DNA from: E44-bin89 sp034409565
Lineage (GTDB): Bacteria > Chloroflexota > Dehalococcoidia > Dehalococcoidales > RBG-16-60-22
Assembly: GCA_034409565.1 (NCBI GenBank)
Contig: DAOUMS010000014.1
Span: 1-15,641 of the forward strand
Direction of reading: 5' to 3'
DNA length: 15,641 nucleotides
Shown: piece by piece, positions 12,847 through 15,641 of the stretch
Layout of the letters: the number at the start of each line of letters is the position of its first letter
Numbering within the stretch: the first letter of the stretch is position 1
Program-made: the position numbers and the translations under genes
The notes under the pieces: model-generated
Told to the model about the DNA's origin: nothing
The model's database searches: none
Seen by the model: only the letters and a program-made list of their open reading frames with translations

Positions 12847-15204
12847 ATGGATGAAAAGAGTCTGGAAATACTGGAGTTTCCCCAGATAATAGCCATTCTG
12901 GCGGGCTACGCTTCGTTCTCGGCCAGCCGGGAGCTGGTATTGGGGCTGAAGCCGCTGGCTGACTACGACCGTATTGCTCGGCTGCTCCAGCAGTCTGCGG
13001 AGGCACGCCAGCTTCTGGCTACAGAGCCGGGTTTTTCCATCGGTGGCGTTTCGGACGTACGCGAAGCTGTCAGGATGGCATCGCTGGAGGGCATCCTCGA
13101 GCCAAAAAGCCTGGTCGAAATTCAGCAGACACTCGCCGCCATGCGTCAGACGCGCAGCTACCTGCGCGCTATTTCAGAAGAAATACCTCTCCTCTGGGAA
13201 ATGGCCAAGGACATCACGGAACTGCGGCCGGTGGAGAAGGAAATCGCGCGCTGTATTTCACCCAATGGCGACGTGCTGGACCGGGCATCGCCGGACCTGG
13301 GTGCCATCAGGAGGCAGCTCAGGGAAGAACGCGAGCACCTGTGGAACCGCTTGGAGGCGATTATCAGGTCGCCGCGGGGACAGCGGATAATCCAGGAGCC
13401 GATAATCACCGAGCGGGAAGGCCGGTACGTGATTCCGGTCAAAATTGAATGCCGAAGAGACATCAGAGGTATCACGCATGACGTGTCCAATACCGGGGCT
13501 ACCGTGTTCGTGGAGCCGTGGTCAACCATGGAGCTGGGGAATACCGTCCGCGAGCTGGTGAACGAGGAAAAGCGTGAGGTGGAGAGGATACTGCGGAAGC
13601 TGAGTGCGGAGGTGGGCAAATGCGAGGCCGAGATTTCCTTAAGCGTGCAAAGGGTGGCGGAACTGGACCTGGCACTGGCCAAGGCGCGGTTTGCCCGAAC
13701 AGTGAGAGCCTGTGAGCCAGTCCTCAATGCTAATAACGGCTCGAAGAACGAAAGCATGGAGACGGCCATGGTCAGACTGGTTGAGGCCAGGCACCCGCTG
13801 CTCGGGGAGAAGGCGGTGCCTCTCTCCGTGGAAATCGGCCGCGATTTCTCCGTCCTGGTCATCACTGGCCCCAATACCGGCGGTAAAACGGTGGCGCTCA
13901 AGACCATCGGACTGTTCAGCCTGATGGCGCAGGCCGGCATACCGGTTCCCGCTTCACCGGAGACGTGCCTGCCCGTCTTTGACGGCGTATTTGCTGATGT
14001 TGGCGATGAGCAGAGCATCGAGCAGACCCTTTCCAGCTTCAGCTGGCATATCGGCAATATCGTCCGCATCATACGGAACGCCACGCCGCAAAGCATGGTG
14101 CTTCTAGATGAACTGGGTACCAGCACCGACCCGGCCGAGGGCTCGGCCCTGGCGCGTTCCGTACTGCTTCACTTCTTGGGCCAGAAAATCCTGACTGTCG
14201 CCACCACCCACTACGGCGACCTGAAGGCTTTTGCCCATACCACACCCGGCGTGCAGAATGCTTCATTCGATTTCGACCCGGTGACGTTTACCCCGACCTA
14301 TCACCTTACCGTGGGCATACCCGGCGGCAGCAATGCCCTGGCCACGGCCACACGACTTGGCATCCCGCCGGAAATAATAAACGAGGCCAAAAATATGCTT
14401 TCCAGAGGCGCTCTGGAGTTGGAGTCGCTGCTGAGCGAGCTGATGGCGGAGAAGCAGAAAATGGAAGAAGTCCGGGCGGTTCTGGAATGGGAGCGAAACG
14501 AGGTGGCGGCGCAGAACACCGAGATTAAAAGTCGGCTGGAGCGCTTGAAGGCAGAAGAAAGACAGACGCTGCAGGAGGCCAGGGACAGGGTGGTCCAGGA
14601 AGCCGCCGAACTGCACCGGCAGATTCGTCAGGCCGGTTCGGAACTGCGCCGGGAACTGACCCGGGAGAGGCTTGAGCAGGCAAAGAAAGGGCTGGCTGAT
14701 GTGCAGACGCGACTGGACAGCGAGGCGTGGACGCCAGAGACAGGCGAGCCAGCACCGGAGCAGCGCATTTCGGCCGGTGATAGAGTCTACCTGAGGGAAA
14801 TCGGGCTGCCGGCCACGGTGCTCTCCGTTTATGAGGATACGCGGGAGGTCGAAGTTCAGGCGGGGCAGCTCAAACTCAGGCTTGGCCTGGAGAGTGTGGA
14901 GAAGATGGCGGAGCAAAGACCAGCCGGCACACGTGGTACCACGATGCCGACGGCAACTAGGGTAATATCGACCGAGCTTGACCTGCGCGGTAAACGGGCT
15001 GATGAGGTGGAGGTGACGCTTGATACCTACCTCAATGATGCGGCACTGGCCAATCTCAGCGAAGTCAGAATCGTTCACGGCATTGGTACCGGCACGGTGC
15101 GCCAGATTGCCCGCGATTTTCTGGCCGCCCACCCGCTGGTCAAGTCGTTCCGCACCGGGAAACAGGATGAAGGCGGCGATGGCGCTACCGTGGTCAGCCT
15201 TTAA
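12847..15204 (+). CDS. mutS2: MutS2 ATPase/Smr protein (ribosome rescue, anti-recombination)
   Basis: 785 residues from ATG 12847, a usual MutS2 length. That start is chosen because GAGGG lies six bases upstream; ATG 12841 directly abuts it. Order: clamp/core regions (about 1-310) without the mismatch-binding domain of MutS; ABC-type ATPase with Walker A GPNTGGKT at 341-348, signature region around TLSSFSWH and Walker B LLDELG with D421/E422; long coiled coil (about 515-625); KOW-like domain (about 639-690, AGDRVYLREIG); C-terminal Smr domain (about 709-785) with LDLRG at 711-715 and HGIGTG at 744-749. All motifs are intact. MutS2 of Bacillus subtilis binds collided ribosomes and splits them; in other species roles in suppressing recombination are reported. 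Here it is followed by a gene resembling a peptide-release factor, which favours the ribosome role. Confidence 0.96.
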   Translation: MDEKSLEILEFPQIIAILAGYASFSASRELVLGLKPLADYDRIARLLQQSAEARQLLATEPGFSIGGVSDVREAVRMASLEGILEPKSLVEIQQTLAAMRQTRSYLRAISEEIPLLWEMAKDITELRPVEKEIARCISPNGDVLDRASPDLGAIRRQLREEREHLWNRLEAIIRSPRGQRIIQEPIITEREGRYVIPVKIECRRDIRGITHDVSNTGATVFVEPWSTMELGNTVRELVNEEKREVERILRKLSAEVGKCEAEISLSVQRVAELDLALAKARFARTVRACEPVLNANNGSKNESMETAMVRLVEARHPLLGEKAVPLSVEIGRDFSVLVITGPNTGGKTVALKTIGLFSLMAQAGIPVPASPETCLPVFDGVFADVGDEQSIEQTLSSFSWHIGNIVRIIRNATPQSMVLLDELGTSTDPAEGSALARSVLLHFLGQKILTVATTHYGDLKAFAHTTPGVQNASFDFDPVTFTPTYHLTVGIPGGSNALATATRLGIPPEIINEAKNMLSRGALELESLLSELMAEKQKMEEVRAVLEWERNEVAAQNTEIKSRLERLKAEERQTLQEARDRVVQEAAELHRQIRQAGSELRRELTRERLEQAKKGLADVQTRLDSEAWTPETGEPAPEQRISAGDRVYLREIGLPATVLSVYEDTREVEVQAGQLKLRLGLESVEKMAEQRPAGTRGTTMPTATRVISTELDLRGKRADEVEVTLDTYLNDAALANLSEVRIVHGIGTGTVRQIARDFLAAHPLVKSFRTGKQDEGGDGATVVSL

Positions 15205-15249
15205 GTTTGGCGTTGTAGTAGCTATATACTTCGGGGAGGACTGCCGGAA

Positions 15250-15641
15250 TTGGCCTTGCTAGCAAACACATACTATCTGCGCCGGGCCAGGATGCTTGAG
15301 TTTCTGGGCGGGTTGGAAAAGACAGGCGATTCCGCTGCCATTACCATATACCTGTCACCCGGACTGGCCGCAGACCAGATTAAAGATGTGCTGCCAGGCG
15401 ACGCTGATAAAGCCGTTTTGCCGGAAGGGCTGGCGGAAATGCTCGCCCGCTCCAGAACCGGGGCAGCACTGTTCTGGGGCAATGCGCAGAAGTACCTGGT
15501 TCTGCCCCCTTTTCCGCTGCGTGAGCAGGCGCTCTTTAACGGTTTTGCCATTGAGCCTCTGATGAACCTGCTCAAGGTTGATTACACGATTGGCCTGGTG
15601 CTGGTGCACCTTGGTGCCTACGCGGTGGGCCTGTGCCAGGG
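15250..15641 (+). CDS. baeRF/Vms1-like release-factor family protein (N-terminal part)
   Basis: 130 residues are visible before the window ends. The TTG at 15250 is chosen for the strong GGGGAGGA nine bases upstream; ATG 15292 is an alternative. The gene begins 45 bp after mutS2, in the same frame, and has no promoter of its own that I can see, so cotranscription is likely. Visible blocks are LRRARMLEFLGGL, an AAITIYLSPG strand (29-38), GAALFWGNAQKYLVLPPFPL (71-90) and a later EPLMNLL plus GLVLVHLGAYAVGL strand near the edge. This layout resembles the N-terminal part of bacterial eRF1-like (baeRF/VLRF1) proteins, where a strand rich in V and L precedes the peptidyl-tRNA-cleaving region. The catalytic region would lie beyond the edge, so activity cannot be judged. 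The assignment rests on pattern memory and is moderate. Confidence 0.5.
   Translation, partial: MALLANTYYLRRARMLEFLGGLEKTGDSAAITIYLSPGLAADQIKDVLPGDADKAVLPEGLAEMLARSRTGAALFWGNAQKYLVLPPFPLREQALFNGFAIEPLMNLLKVDYTIGLVLVHLGAYAVGLCQ

Noticed and set aside
12693..12896. 67-residue minus-strand frame upstream of mutS2
   Set aside because: It starts inside mutS2, crosses its promoter, lacks a ribosome-binding site and has no recognisable domain.
13158..14126. 322-residue open frame on the minus strand
   Set aside because: Antisense shadow of mutS2; Ser/Arg-rich composition typical of a reversed frame.
14263..15132. 289-residue open frame on the minus strand
   Set aside because: Also antisense to mutS2, covering its coiled coil and Smr region; no domain and no start signal.

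Overview
The window looks like a chromosomal segment of an uncultured bacterium of the Chloroflexota, most likely Dehalococcoidia or a close relative. This placement is inferred from protein style: a TRAP substrate-binding lipoprotein with a long Pro-Ala linker straight after the lipobox, an internalin-like LRR lipoprotein, and a PAS-rich soluble hybrid kinase beside an excisionase-HTH/receiver fusion. No rRNA or other marker is present to confirm it. There are no tRNA or rRNA genes, CRISPR arrays or insertion sequences.

Layout. (1) Positions 1-3700, minus strand: a TRAP transporter operon dctP-dctQ-dctM of the mannitol/chloroaromatic (Fcb-like) branch, followed 26 bp later by a 2x[4Fe-4S] ferredoxin gene that runs off the window. 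A near-consensus promoter lies about 270 nt before dctP, and the long leader holds several inverted repeats, one of which looks like an intrinsic terminator, so attenuation or a riboswitch is possible. (2) Positions 3758-6712, plus strand: an LRR lipoprotein with fourteen exact 22-residue repeats, then a B12-binding radical SAM protein, each with its own extended -10 promoter. (3) Positions 12643-6801, minus strand: a four-gene signalling operon. It encodes a receiver protein with an unassigned helical tail, an HTH-receiver fusion, a single-domain receiver, and a 1301-residue soluble hybrid histidine kinase with seven PAS domains. The third gene's frame stays open for 48 codons past its TAA and closes one base before the kinase start. 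(4) Positions 12812-15641, plus strand: mutS2, encoding the MutS2 ATPase with KOW-like and Smr domains, then the start of a gene that resembles the bacterial eRF1/Vms1-like (baeRF) release-factor family.

How the parts may work together. The TRAP proteins should import an organic acid using an ion gradient, and the ferredoxin may belong to a redox enzyme encoded beyond the left edge. The kinase operon puts four receiver domains beside one kinase, which suggests a branched relay that includes a DNA-binding output. The mutS2/baeRF-like pair suggests a ribosome-rescue module: MutS2 splits stalled ribosomes and the second protein may free the nascent chain.

The most notable observations are the mutS2/baeRF-like pairing, the structured dctP leader, the open reading frame beyond the third receiver's stop codon, and the HTH-receiver fusion.
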